A stretch of 64,000 nucleotides of DNA, taken from Trifolium pratense. Lineage: Eukaryota > Streptophyta > Magnoliopsida > Fabales > Fabaceae. Positions 12,201 through 22,998 of the stretch are shown piece after piece. A program made the position numbers and the translations under genes. The notes beneath the pieces were generated by a model. That model saw only the letters and a program-made list of their open reading frames with translations. It was not told the DNA's origin and did not search any database. Each line of letters begins with the position of its first letter. The first letter of the stretch is position 1. Location of the stretch: the NCBI RefSeq assembly GCF_020283565.1, contig NC_060061.1:26635362-26699361 (forward strand), in the 5' to 3' direction.

Positions 12201-13743
12201 TCAACCGATAACTGAATTGTCTAATAGAAACTGAGAGCATTGCATAGTTGAGAGAGAAAGTAATAGGAGTTCTATTGTGAATCTTTTTTTTAATCTGAAT
12301 CTGTTTACAAATGAACTAACATGGAGTATTCATACCTATACTCAACTGATTCTAAATCAGTTAGAGATGTGCTGACTCAGGACAGTTAGTTAAAAGGCTA
12401 AGGCCTTTTTGGCTACTTACATCTCAAGTAGTTACAAGATCGGGCCTTGTTTAGCCATCTGTTTTTTTCGCCATTACTTTCAAGGTTGCTTACATTGATT
12501 AGGGCCATTGTTTGCAGCAGATGGCAATGGGAAGAAAAAATCAGCAGCAAAATCATCGGCAGAATCATCAAATAAAGCAAAAAACAAGGCTGCTGCTGAA
12601 CCAGATATTACCATCACAAGGCTTGATATTCGGGTTGGGGTCATTAAAAAGGCTGAAAAGCATCCTGATGCAGATTCACTATATGTTGAACAGATTGATG
12701 TTGGTGAAGAACAGACAAGAACTGTCGTCAGTGGGCTTGTCAAATATATACCACTTGACGAAATGCAGGTTTCTGTTTGGTTCTAATGTCTACATTATTT
12801 TTTAAATAACTAGTTTTGATGGTAATATTTTATGTATTGATTAATTAATGCTTTTGACTTTCTTCAGAATCGAAAGGTTTGTGTTCTTTGCAACCTAAAG
12901 CCAGCAACCATGAGGGGCATTAAATCCCAAGCAATGGTTCTTGCTGCTTCCAATGATGATCACACCAAGGTAAGGAAGAACCCAGTGCATTGTCTTTGAC
13001 AACAGGGGGCGTTGATCCCACTTGTTAGCATTTTAAATTACACCATGATACCATTGTAGTAGCAATGCCATGATTATAAAGATGTAGTATGACCACTCGG
13101 GGTAGTTGTTTGTGATTTAAAGATGAAGTATGTTTGCCTATTGTTGGTGTTGACTGAAAGACTATTATGATCTTCAATAGTTATATACAATTTTCTTTAT
13201 AGTTTCAAACATTAAAGTTGAGCTCCATATGGGTTAGTAGGACCCATAATTAGGTTGCCATTTATTCTTAAAACACGTATCCAGAAACAGTGTGGATGAT
13301 ATCTCCCCGCTCTTCCCCTAGCTTCTGAATGTGGATATTGAATTGCTTAGTATAGTGCATGTTCACTGCAGTATAATGCCGGCGCATGCGTGCAAGCGTG
13401 TGGGGTCTGTGCATCGCCTGCTGCTATATCTCTTTTGATTTTGTTTAGTTTCCCTTTGCAGTGAGAAGAGTATAAGAGTACTAATTTTTTTTTATTGCTG
13501 TGCACCCTCTAGGTTGAATTGGTTGAACCACCCAGTTCTGCTTCTGTTGGTGAGAGAATTACATTCCCAGGACATGAAGGCGATCCCGATGACCTTTTAA
13601 ACCCAAAGAAGAAAGTCTGGGAGACATTGCAAGTTGATCTGCACACTAATGAGAAGCTAGAGGCATGCTTCAAAAATATTCCACTCACCACATCAGCTGG
13701 TATTTGCACTGTTTCATCAATAAGCAATGGGTCAATAAGGTAG
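3296..13743 (+). CDS. MetRS: Cytosolic methionyl-tRNA synthetase
   Basis: It charges tRNA-Met with methionine in the cytosol. I rebuilt 17 coding exons with GT-AG introns: 3296-3410, 3548-3692, 4250-4403, 4577-4732, 6668-6898, 6978-7121, 8063-8153, 8637-8743, 8856-8970, 9611-9738, 10515-10580, 10709-10837, 11237-11380, 11468-11591, 12518-12768, 12868-12969, 13513-13743. They total 2433 nt, 810 residues, close to the usual size of plant cytosolic MetRS. Seen: class I HIGH-type motif HLGN at residues 32-35; a zinc-binding insertion with cysteines at 141, 144, 157, 162, 172, 175, 189 and 192; KMSKS-type KFSKS at 347-351; a Lys/Ala-rich linker about 617-644; a C-terminal EMAP-II/Arc1p-type tRNA-binding domain about 645-810. 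No organelle presequence is visible (starts [11 protein letters not shown]), so a cytosolic role is inferred. All catalytic signatures are intact. Several introns are swollen by repeats, but the frame is unbroken. Confidence 0.96.
3827..3974. mobile_element. hAT-like MITE in MetRS intron 2
   Basis: A 148-bp element has inverted ends CTATGAAGCA(T)GGACAC and GTGTCCGTGCTTCATAG and is related to the element at 59230-59373. That second copy has a clear 8-bp TSD, which points to the hAT superfamily; this copy has no intact TSD that I can find. It lies between exons 2 and 3 and does not touch the splice sites. Confidence 0.75.
4856..5086. mobile_element. Probable MITE in MetRS intron 4
   Basis: The left end GCTATGTTTGGGAG and the right end CTCCCAAACAACCCT are inverted, with possible 3-bp TAG repeats just outside. 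The interior is purine-rich on the left half and C-rich on the right half, as expected for a stem. A 3-bp TSD would fit PIF/Harbinger, but the assignment is weak. Confidence 0.45.
5210..6660. repeat. AT-rich repeat-derived part of MetRS intron 4, with a tandem duplication
   Basis: This is most of the longest MetRS intron (4733-6667). At about 5219-5245 a CACTGCAATGCACGGGC string resembles the subterminal hairpin of the local Helitrons and may be a decayed terminus. A unit of about 76 bp (TTTTGATCTTATTTGTCAAA and what follows) occurs twice in tandem at about 5897-5972 and 5973-6048. No coding capacity is seen. Confidence 0.5.
7470..7698 (-). mobile_element. Solo LTR in MetRS intron 6
   Basis: A 229-bp segment begins TGTTAGGAACCCAAGAATTG and ends CTCCTAATA. 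It is flanked by the 5-bp direct repeat CCATC (7465-7469 and 7699-7703). Read in reverse it matches the family of the element at 10908-11195 (shared TTCTCCTCCAAGG, CAATAGAG and CTCTCTAAC blocks). A 5-bp TSD and no internal region indicate a solo LTR left by LTR-LTR recombination. Confidence 0.75.
9056..9427 (+). mobile_element. SINE (outer copy) in MetRS intron 9
   Basis: It starts with a tRNA-like head (TTTGTCTAGTGG as A box; GTTTCGATCCCCG as B box) and ends in an A-rich tail. It is flanked by the 10-bp direct repeat AGATGAGGAC (9046-9055 and 9428-9437). These are the hallmarks of a tRNA-derived SINE. It is interrupted by a second SINE at 9127-9287, so its own length is about 185 bp. Confidence 0.78.
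9127..9287 (-). mobile_element. SINE nested within a SINE
   Basis: Minus-strand SINE of about 160 bp: A box TCAGTTGGTTCAGTGG, B box GTGGTTCGATCCC and a poly(A) tail that appears as T-runs at 9127-9144 on the + strand. It is flanked by a perfect 26-bp direct repeat (9101-9126 and 9288-9313) made of the outer SINE's B-box region. A shorter member of the same family is at 39939-40016. Confidence 0.85.
9930..10235. repeat. Degenerate G-rich minisatellite in MetRS intron 10
   Basis: About 300 bp of variants of GGCAGCAATGGTGAAGGGTG, rich in GGTG and CAGCAG steps, stand out in an otherwise AT-rich intron. It gives long open frames on both strands by composition alone. I treat it as non-coding. Confidence 0.6.
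10908..11195 (+). mobile_element. Solo LTR in MetRS intron 12
   Basis: A 288-bp element begins TTTTAGGATATAGG (probably a mutated TG start) and ends AATTCTTGGGTTCCTAACA. It has a perfect 5-bp TSD TATTC (10903-10907 and 11196-11200). An AATAAAA string at 11164-11170 is the likely LTR poly(A) signal. Same family as 7470-7698 in the opposite orientation. Confidence 0.78.
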
Positions 13744-14271
13744 CCAAATATCAAATTATGGAGAAAGGGAAGGAAATTGAAAAGGAAAAGAAAGCATATT
13801 TTATCCCTTGTTATCTGGCTCGCAGATTTGTCGGTTTTTCATGTTGTCATAATTGTCGAATTTTCATTTACATTCTAATCGCATATTTTAGACGAGCTGG
13901 TGCCAAGTGCCAACTTCTTATGATATCATTGATTAAACCTTTAATTTGATCTTTGGATTTTTCTTTCTTAGCTAACCTTTATTTATCTCATTTTGAACGT
14001 TGACACTGTGTTATTGGGTAGACTTCCATGTAAGTTGGAAAGTCAATACTAAAGAAAAATGTTATTTAAATATACCTTCTTTTGCCGTCGTACGAGTTTC
14101 TCTGAGAGTAGTCTGACATTAACTCTGAGATTAGTCTCTGACGGTAGCTCTGATAAATAGAGGCAGAGGAGAAATATTAATGAGATTATTTAATGACGAG
14201 GGTCTACCATATTACTTGATGAGATATAGTTTTGTTTTTTACTTTTGAAATTTTTTCCTTACTAAATATGG
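13744..14271 (+). other. MetRS 3' UTR and flank
   Basis: Immediately after the MetRS stop the sequence turns AT-rich. The 3' UTR probably covers the first 200-300 bp, but I see no unambiguous poly(A) signal. No further gene is seen. Confidence 0.4.
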
Positions 14272-14685
14272 GCCCTGTTTGTTTCTACTTATTTTTCATT
14301 TTTTTTCTCTTCTCTTTAAAAATAGTAAATAAATAAAAAATTGTATTTGGCCCTTCTCATTATTTTCTACTTCTTTACATTTTCATGTTTGGTTCTACGG
14401 TGAACATAATTGATTTTGACAGAATTGAGTTTGATATAATTAATTTATGTTTGGATATATTCATACAAAAGTGAGTTGAACATAAAATTTGAGTGTACAA
14501 GCCAGGATCAATTTTACATGTCTAGAATCAATTATGGGTGCTCTAGAATTGAAACCAAACATACACTTTATTTCTCTAGTTCTTTTAAGAAAAAATATGA
14601 CCAAATATAATTTTCTACTTCTCCATTTTTTTTAAGAAGTAAAAAAATTAGAAAATTAAGTAGGGTTAAACGAGGTCTTACCGGC
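14272..14685. mobile_element. Composite MITE-like inverted repeat with a nested insertion
   Basis: Outer ends GGGCCCTGTTTGTTTCTACTT (left) and AAGTAGGGTTAAACGAGGTC (right) are roughly inverted. An inner inverted repeat begins ATGTTTGGTT (about 14383) and ends AACCAAACAT (about 14568). This looks like one MITE inside another. TSDs are not clear, so no superfamily is assigned. Confidence 0.45.
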
Positions 14686-16028
14686 TCATTTGGGTAAGCT
14701 TAATAGGTAAAACTCTAAGGATGTTATGATGTACCACCGGCACCAATACATATCATTTCTCTCTCTTGTTGTCTCTATGCCCACACTACCTTCAACACCC
14801 AACCTGCAACCTGACCTCCTCATCATAACCGTCACCTCACAACACCAATCTACATAATTACATCCTCCATTTCCCTCAATTGAAAACCACAAAGCCAAAT
14901 CTAGAAATTCCAAATCCCCGATTAGTTTGTCTTAAAATTCAAATATCCAAATCAAAAAAATTAAACCCAATCTATTATAACAAAAACATGTTGAAATTGT
15001 GTCACGTCATTAATTGTAGTGCCACATCAGTAAAATAAGAGGGAGACTTAAAAAAAATATTGACTTTTAAAATAGGCGACCAAAAAGTTAGTTTTTAAAA
15101 TAGGAAACCAAAAATCCAAAAATATCAAAATATGGGGACCAAAAATACCCTTAAACCTTTAAATAAGTATAATTATATCAAATATGGAAAAAGAAAATTC
15201 CAACATGGCCATGCCACCAAATTTATACCCAACAGCCACATCATCACCATGTCATTAATGAGGGTACCACATCATCAAAGTGGGCGGCTGAGCAAATTTT
15301 TTTGGGCAAATTCTTATTTACCCATCGATATCCTTACCCATGCTACTACCCATCCTAGTTGTCAAACTATAAATTTGAGCCACTACTATTGATAGATTAG
15401 TACAGGATATTTATATAATTGCATATTCAACCCAAATGCATTAATTGCAACTTTTTCTATTTCTTATTAAATTAAGTGTTCGGTTGATCTTCTCTAAGTA
15501 ATAACAGTCCAATTTTGTTCTTTGAAAAATAAACTAATTAAAATTTCATTTTTTATATTTCTATATGTATTTAAAATATATTAAAATAAATTATTCTGCT
15601 TTGTTGAGAAATTTTAATTACGAACAGCTCCTGTAAACCAAAAATTTCTCAACAAACAATTTATACACATAAGTTCCTGTAATTTTGAGGAAATACCGAA
15701 TTTTCTCCATACACAATTTTAAAAATTTTATATGTATAAATTGTTCTGTTTTATTCATATCTATAATCGTTGGGCAATTTTTACTTGACTTTCTTATTAT
15801 TAATTTATTATAGTACTGGTACTGCATTACTTAAACTTTCATCTAATGACATGACACATGATAAATGCTTATGTGGATGCCACATTAAATTTACATTTTT
15901 TTATAATAAACTTTCTTGACAAACTTATGAATAATTTATTGAAATTTATTTATTTGCTTAAGTTATTTTGTATAACTTCAAAAATAAGTCGATTCAAACG
16001 AGTCCTAATTCATTTTACTTAAAATAAC

Positions 16029-16031
<3 letters not shown>
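14686..16031. other. Intergenic, no gene recognised
   Basis: AT-rich DNA. It contains short phrases such as GGGACCAAAAATA that recur in legume repeats (also near 7160 and 21108), but no element borders or coding motifs that I can support. Confidence 0.4.

Positions 16032-16107
<76 letters not shown>
16032..16107. repeat. (TA)n microsatellite
   Basis: An uninterrupted TA dinucleotide run of about 38 units. Confidence 0.95.
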
Positions 16108-16111
<4 letters not shown>

Positions 16112-16339
16112 TTTTTATGTCATTTAATATTTATAAACAAATTCAACCACTAATTTTATAAAAAATAATACAACTTTCATCAGCTAATTTATGCATTATA
16201 AAATAGTTATTCGCTATAAGCCGATCCACTATTTTGTTGTCAAACGTAGCCTTAATTAATTTAAGTTAACATAAAAAATTATTTAAAAATTATATTGTCA
16301 ATTATATGATGTTTTTAGTAGTAATTTAGGGTACTTTTA

Positions 16340-17990
16340 ATAGCAATAGAAGCCCAAAAACAAACAAATACCTGGAAAAGTGAAGTTACTTAGCCCAGAA
16401 GCAAGAAAAGTGGAAAAGCATAAAAAAAATGGCAAAAACGTAATAAACAGCGCAAGCCATCGTACCTACGATGAGATCCAACGTGGCGTGATGAGAAGGC
16501 GGTTTAAATCGAAGAAAATATGCAACAAATCTTTTCCATCATACCACGATGACATATCATTGTGGCATTATAAAGGCGGTTGAAGAAAAACAGAAAATCT
16601 GAAGTAAATCTTCCATCGTACCACGATACGATCCATCGTGACCACGGTGACGGTATGGGGGCAGGATTAAGAGTAGCACATAGTTAAATTCTGCACTGAT
16701 GTTAGGAAACCGAGCTGACTTAGAGAACTTGTTAAATTCTGAACTTCTAAAGGTCAGGACGCCCCTTAGAGGTTGAACCCATTAAAGGTAATGATATGTG
16801 TTAGGTTTTTGAATGTTGGCTACAATTTTGCAAAAACATCATAAGCCAACTGTTGTACCCAGATGTCGTAGAATGTCTGTACAGCATGTGTCTCAAGAAA
16901 CAGAACGCGCATACTCTGTTTTCATATCTTTTGAAGATTTGATTTACAAATATGATTGTGCTTATCCAGCAAGCTAAAACGCGCTTTCTACTGGAAGATA
17001 TTAAAAAGGCGGTTTGTTTTATTTGTTACAAAAATATATTTCAATATTTTTGTTTCAAATCTTTTATTTGAAGAATTATTTTTTGGAGTAAATCTTTTCT
17101 CAAAAATATATTTTTGGGACTGAAGAGTTTGTTGAGGATTTATTTTTCCAGCAAATCTTGCGAGCTGACATTGAAGATTTGATCAAGATATTCTGAAGAT
17201 TTAACTTGAAGACCAAGATTATTGAAGACTATAAATACATAGGCCTAAACGTTGTATTGCTTATGTAAGCTAAATTGTGTTTATACCAAAGCGTGAGTCT
17301 TAAAGTTTAGAGTGTTTTAATTGTGAACCTTTCTTGTGTCATTGATGCAAGCTTAGGACTAGGTTTAAGTTGTAAGTTGTGTGCTTACTCCGAAGCTTTT
17401 AAGCAAGGAGGTTAGGTACGATTAAAGATTCAACCTTAAGCTTTTAAGTACGGGTTGCTATCGTTTGTGTCTTGAAGGGTGACTTCGCCATCGTTGCAGA
17501 ATGTATACTATCACAGGTTGTGTGGTAGTGAAAAGGGAGTGAGCAGTAACTCATATCTAGGAGTTCCTAGGTAGAATATAGCACGGGTAGTTGCTAGGTG
17601 ATAAGTCGTAAACTTGGAAGTTTGATGAGGGCTTAGAACTAGGACTATTATAGTGGATTCCTCCTGGATTGGTATCCCCCAGAGTATGTGTGTTTACACT
17701 GAACTAGGTTGACAAACCTACTGTGATCCTTTTAATATTCTGCACTTTATTACTCTGTTCATTTTACTCTGTTTGTCTGCTGTGAGATATAAACAACTGT
17801 TGTAACATCTGTCACAACACTTGTCCACTGCGTGCCAGGAATTTCAATATGAAATAACGAAGGCTAAACCTAGACAAACTTAATTGGTTTGACCTAGTAA
17901 TTTTGGCACAATCCATGTGGAGAACGATAACTTATCACTTTATTACTTAGTTGCGATTCTGTGCACTTGCAGAGCCACCATCAATGTTTT
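16340..17990 (+). mobile_element. LTR-retrotransposon-derived segment with one long LTR-like unit
   Basis: The stretch has a less AT-rich composition than its flanks. An LTR-like unit lies at about 16851-17819 (969 bp), starting TGTTGTACCCAGATGTC and ending CATCTGTCACAACA, so the ends are inverted TG...CA. A TATA-like TATAAATACA (17230-17239) sits inside. No second LTR, PBS, clean TSD or gag-pol is visible, so this is a truncated copy or a solo LTR with decayed flanks. The downstream block (17900-17975) resembles leader sequence of other plant LTR elements. Confidence 0.55.
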
Positions 17991-18106
17991 AGTTGTAGGG
18001 ACCAAAACTAAATCGATGATTATTTTACGAGGACTAAAAATTTAATAGAAATTAAGTAATGGCTAAATTTAGAAGGTCAACATTTTGTAAGGATAAAAAC
18101 CATATA

Positions 18107-18252
18107 CTACTCCAGCCTCGTATATGAGAAAAAATTATCTTTTAAGTTTCATTGAAAAAACAATGTATTTAGTCCAAATTATAGACAAAATACATCTCTT
18201 TTTGAATGAATCTAGAAAAGTAACTTTTGCTTATATATGAGGCTGGAGGGAG
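18107..18252. mobile_element. Stowaway (Tc1/mariner-type) MITE
   Basis: About 146 bp with inverted ends CTACTCCAGCC... and ...GGCTGGAGGGAG, matching the CTCCCTCC-type Stowaway terminus. It is flanked by TA dinucleotides (18105-18106 and 18253-18254). Confidence 0.75.
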
Positions 18253-18579
18253 TATAACCCAACAAATAATAAAACAATTTTTTTAGGGATTAAAAACATC
18301 TCACTTTTATTTTTACGGACTAAAATCAAAATTCAAGATATTTGTAGGAACAAAAAACGTATTTAACTCTTTTTATAAAAAGAAAAGTTATTCTATTAGT
18401 TATTTTGAAGAGTTTTTATTTTTTAAAGAATTTGAAGGTTTATGAAAGAAAAAAAAAAAGCAAAAAAAAATAATTTTTATACAAATAAATTAACCATGCT
18501 CAACCATTAGTTTTTGGACGCAAGTTAATTAAAATATCAAAACAGAAATAAAAAAACTCATAACTAACAATACACTAGT

Positions 18580-18597
18580 ATTGTAAAAAAAAAAAAC
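18580..18597 (+). mobile_element. 18-bp poly(A) micro-insertion with TSD
   Basis: ATTG-T-A12-C is inserted between two perfect copies of ACAATACACTAGT (18567-18579 and 18598-18610). A poly(A) run flanked by a 13-bp TSD is what an extreme 5'-truncated retroposition event would leave. Confidence 0.6.
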
Positions 18598-18732
18598 ACA
18601 ATACACTAGTTCAAAAGGCTATGTATGTGATTTTTCAAAAGGCTTTTCCATTCAAAAAAGACTAGCGGTGCAACTTGTTTTTCGTTTACCTTTCATTAAT
18701 GTGTAATTATTTTGGATATATATATATATATA

Positions 18733-20324
18733 GGGGGCTGCTAAATTAGCAAAGTGCACCTTTTCAGTTGGACCAAAATACCCATTCTTTTTGATTAATT
18801 AACCAAATTACCATCAATGGACGCGGATCCAGTGTCACGCGCGTACCGCAGAACCATGGTTACAGGCCGTTGATTTCCATCAGACAGCCAAGATCTGATC
18901 TCATCAAGACTGTCTGATCAATCAGACAGCCCAGATCATCCGAATCCATCAGATTCCAGCGCGTGCACCACACTGGATTACACCCTGGAGAGAGAAGAAT
19001 CTACTTTTTAAAAGCAGGACACGTGTCGCTGTCTGATTGGCTGGGCGTGATTTTTTTTCCATTTAATACTTTAAACTCAATTATTTCGTTGTAAATTAAT
19101 TTTTTATTTTTTATTTTTAAACCAAAATTCATAATTTTTTTTTCTCTACAAATAGAGACTTGGTTCGTTTGATTTGGACACAGAAAAAAAAAACTTAATT
19201 TTTCACTACCTTAATCTCATTTTTCACTACCTTACATCAACTCACTGAAACCATTCTACCAGGAAAATGGTTTCAGAGTACAAATCTCTGAAACCATTCT
19301 ACCAGCTAAATGGTTTCAGAAGCAAACACAATTAATAAATTACTCACTGAAACCATTCTACCAGTAAAATAGTTTCAGAGTACAACTATGTGCAACCATT
19401 CTACAAGCTAAATGGTTTCAGAAGCAAATAACTAATAATCAACTTACTGAAACCATTCTACCAGCAAAATGGTTTCAGATTACAACTCTCTGAAACCATT
19501 GTACCAGATAAATGGTTTCAGAAGCAAACACAATTAATAAATTACTCATTGAAATCATTCTACCAGTAAAATGGTTTCAGAATACAACTATGTGCAACCA
19601 TTCTACCAGTAAAATGGTTTCAGAAGCAAACATTAGTTTTTAATTACCGTTTTATCTCATTTAATTAACTAAAAATAGTTTCAGGTCTCCAAAAATTTCA
19701 TAAAATATACCAAAAGTTCCAGAATATTATCTACTATTTTCCTGGTATAATGGTTTCAGTGAGTTGGTTGAGTGGTGCGTGTTAAATTACAACACACAAG
19801 TAACGTATTTAGTAGACAAAATGAGATTAAGGTAGTGAAAAATTGCATTTTTTTTTCGGTGTCCAAATCAAACGAACCAAGTCTCTATTTGTAGAAAAAA
19901 AAAATTATGAATTTTGGTATAAAAAAAAAATAAAAAATTAATTTACAACGAAATAATTGAGTTCAAAGTATTAAATGAACAAAAATCACGTCCAGCCAAC
20001 CATTGTGTGACACGTGTCCTACTTTTAAAAAGCTAATTTTTCTCTCTCCAGGGTGTAATCCAGTGTGGCGCACGCGCTGGAATCGGATGGATCAGGATGA
20101 CCTGGGCTGTCGGATTGATCAGACAGTCTTGATGAGATCAGATCTTGGCTGTCTGATGGAAATCAACGGTCTGTAACCATGGTCCTTCGGTACGCGCGCG
20201 ACACTGGATCCGCGTCTTTTAATGGGTATTTTGGTTAATTAATTAAAAAGAATGGGTATTTTGGTCCAATTGAAAAGGTGCACCTTGCTAACTTAGACCT
20301 AACTAGGGTCTAAGTTAGAAAACC

Positions 20325-20326
<2 letters not shown>
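18733..20326. mobile_element. Foldback (long terminal inverted repeat) element
   Basis: A 1594-bp element whose arms of about 500 bp (18733-19240 and 19825-20326) are inverted copies. The outer ends start GGGG and share a GGTGCACCTT block. Arms carry GC-richer islands (for example the 18825-18990 region with CGCGCGTACC and GTCTGATC phrases) unlike the surrounding DNA. It sits in (TA)n on both sides, so the TSD cannot be read. The loop holds the palindromic array 19234-19640. No transposase is seen. Long arms suggest a MULE-type or foldback element. Confidence 0.82.
19234..19640. repeat. Tandem palindrome array in the foldback loop
   Basis: Four repeats of about 102 bp each contain two hairpin units of the form CTGAAACCATT-CTACCAG-N-AATGGTTTCAG, giving about eight hairpins in 400 bp. 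A ninth half unit is at 19740-19763. The two hairpins in each unit differ in spacer, so this is a higher-order repeat. Confidence 0.85.
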
Positions 20327-20384
<58 letters not shown>

Positions 20385-20507
20385 CTATCTGTCCCAAAAT
20401 ATAAGCAAATATTGATCAATAAAAATGGATGTATTTGGTCCAAATCTTTAACCAAATACATTAAATTTCTTTGACCCACTTTTATTTATATTTTGGAACG
20501 GAGAAAT
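20327..20507. mobile_element. (TA)n run followed by a Stowaway MITE
   Basis: TA repeats at 20327-20379 are followed by a Stowaway-like MITE at about 20383-20507. Its ends are CTCTATCTGTCCCAAAATA and TATTTTGGAACGGAG, matching the common CTCCCTCCGTCCCAAAATATAAG-type terminus, next to a TA target. Confidence 0.7.
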
Positions 20508-20563
20508 TATAATACAAAAGAAAGCCAAACAACATTTCATACACCAGTAGTATTTCCGTAAAA

Positions 20564-20742
20564 GAGGAATGCTAGCAACACACTCTTTAACAAACACACT
20601 CTCTTCTATTGATTAAAATTTATATGGGTCCCATAAAAGTTATATGGATCCACATTTTTTTATGGGGCCCACGTGAATTTCAATTAATAAAAGAGAGTGT
20701 GTTGGAGTGTGTTTGTTAAAGAGTGTGTTGCTAGCATTATTC
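20564..20742. mobile_element. Mutator-type MITE (179 bp)
   Basis: Inverted ends GAGGAATGCTAGCAACACAC and GTGTGTTGCTAGCATTATTC are flanked by the 10-bp direct repeat TTCCGTAAAA (20554-20563 and 20743-20752). A 9-10 bp TSD with no coding sequence fits a nonautonomous Mutator-like MITE. The arms are long enough to fold the whole element into one hairpin. Confidence 0.85.
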
Positions 20743-20752
20743 TTCCGTAAAA

Positions 20753-21847
20753 AAACAAAAATACAGTTGGTAGTAAAGTAATTGCGTTTCTTTTGGAATG
20801 TTTACGATAGCATTGGAAACTACAACCTTGAGAACTAAGCATTGGGAATCTCCTACCTATCCATAATTATAGAGGGTGGAATTATAAATAATACAAATTA
20901 TATTGCGAAAACTAATCCCATGCATCAATGATATTATAAGTGATATTTTTCAACCACTATATTTATGACACCTAGGATGGGCTAGATGACCCAATTTCAT
21001 GAAATGGGTAGCCAAGTTCCCACCATTTTTTTGTTGACTTTTGAAATAAAGGATAAAACAACTGATTTTAAAATTATGGGACTAAAAGTTCAAAAATATA
21101 AAAAGAGGGGACCAAAAGAGCATTTAAGTCAATCATTCATTATTTTTAAAAGGTTATACTTATACCATATTTCTTTTTTCTTTCTTCTCTTTCTTTTTTT
21201 TTTCGACCACTACAAAAAAAATTAGAGAAATGAAGTTTATTTTCGACCTTTAAAACTCTAACCCGAAAATTTCATTCTTCTCGTTTTCAATAGATACAAG
21301 GCTGGTTCCGACATTTTGGAGGTCCAGGGGCAAATAATTAAAATGACCCCTAATAAGTTTTTTTTTCATTTTTTTTTAAAAGAACATCATCTATTTAAAT
21401 TGAAAATAGCATATGGCCGTCCCAATACATTTGGAGCTCCCAGATAAATTGGATAAAAAAACCCTATAAAGATAAAATAAATTTAGTAAAATTAATGTTT
21501 TTTATTTAAAAAAAATACAATTTTTAAAAGAGAGTAACTTTTTTTTAAAGAAAATGAAAACATCAATAATATAAAAAATGTCATATTCTAATCAATAACA
21601 ACAAAATACACCTTAAAAAAATGATAGTGTTTTTAATTTTGTAAAAAAAAAACTTACATTTTAATAAAAATTGCAACTTAATTTTAAAAATGAATTATTT
21701 ATTTTCAAAGAAATAACAAAATATAGTTTTTTTTATAAAAAAAGTAAAACTATTTGTAAGCTATAGAGTAATTCTGTTTATAATAAACTCATTATTTTAT
21801 AAAAGGAAATAATTTTTGTCATATTCAATATGAACTACTATAAATAA
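20753..21847. other. AT-rich intergenic with a possible CACTA terminus
   Basis: No gene is seen. At 21209-21231 CACTACAAAAAAAATTAGAG has the form of a CACTA (En/Spm) terminus, but I do not find its partner, so it is at most a single end. The remainder is poly-A/poly-T-rich. Confidence 0.35.
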
Positions 21848-22998
21848 CTAGAACATTGACCCGTACGGTGCACGAGTCTGATTAGCTGTATGATATATGA
21901 TGATAAATAAGATATGATAATTCTAATAATGTAAGGTATATGAAAAAAGTTGAGTAACATTAAACGATAGTTCAACAATAATTTTGGATAAATATTCATA
22001 CAAAGAAAATTATGTTATATTACGGAAAACTTCCTTATAGACCACATTCGAAGTCTTAGTCATATCTTCACCGTCGTCATCGATGATCAATATTTTTAAT
22101 CCTTTTCTAGAATTAACTCTTGAAATTGCAACATACACCTGATCATGTGAAAACACTGGCGACGGAAGATATATCCCAACATGCTTTAAAGAATGTCCCT
22201 GACTCTTATTAATAGTCATCACAAAATAAATCATTATAGGAAATTGTCTCCGTTGAAATTTAAAAGTAATTCTCACGTCAGATGGTGTCAGAGAAAATCT
22301 AGGTATGAAAACCTGATCACCAATATTACTTCATGAAATAATTTTTCCTTCAAAAGCACGTTTTCCCAATCTCGTATTAATAAGTCTTGTTCCATTGCAT
22401 AATCCTAATTTTTTATTCAAATTCCTTAATAGCATAACTGGAACTCCAACTTTAAGTCTCAACTTGTGATTTGGAAGTCCCGACGTAGAAATCGTGTTAA
22501 AAAATTCAGGAGTATGAACATAATCCACTGTTTGATCGTCTATATTTTGTGTGAGTAGAGTATCATAACTCAAATATGTTTTTTCTTCACCAGAAATTAA
22601 ATCCAACATATAATCATTTATTGTGTCGACCATTGAATTTTTATGAGCTAATATAGCTCTATTTTGGAAATACGTTATATCGTTCATGTTTTGTAAAAGT
22701 TGGGGATAAGTGCTTTCAAGGATAGAAGCAAGAGGATCACCTGAATTTGGAATCAATAAATCTGATGGAATGTCAAGTTCTAAATCATCGTCGTTGTCAT
22801 CTCCAATTTCTCCATCGCCAACACCCAAAACTCATTCAGAAAACAATCTTCTTTGGTCAACGTTTGCACTCGAAGCACTACCGAGAAGCCTCATATTTTT
22901 ACTCAATGTTAAAACTTCACAAAAATTCCAAAGAACCGAAGAATTAACAGTAGCATGAACAACTTATGGCTTTGTACCTTTGGGTATTACTGGTAAAA
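21848..22998 (-). pseudogene. Helitron 3' end with truncated RepHel helicase (copy 1)
   Basis: Minus strand. Open segments 22828-22331 and 22276-22010 carry the C-terminal third of a PIF1-like Helitron helicase, including a TINKSQG stretch and a final-motif VYVAISRV. They are separated by a stop and frame change near 22330-22280. Upstream, frames back to about 22990 (beginning near LPVIPKG) continue the domain. After the stop at 22010 about 160 bp lead to an imperfect hairpin and the terminal CTAG (21851-21848 on the minus strand) followed by T. The Rep domain and the Walker A part are missing. Related copies lie at 22999-23235 and 33735-36000. Confidence 0.88.

Noticed and set aside
16380..16583. 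67-codon open frame, Lys-rich
   Set aside because: Lies just left of an LTR-like unit in LTR-derived sequence with no gag or pol motif; no support as a gene.
19234..19640. Regularly spaced palindromic repeats resembling a CRISPR array
   Set aside because: Plant nuclear context, spacers that are themselves repeated, no cas genes, and location in the loop of a foldback transposon. It is a higher-order satellite-like repeat.
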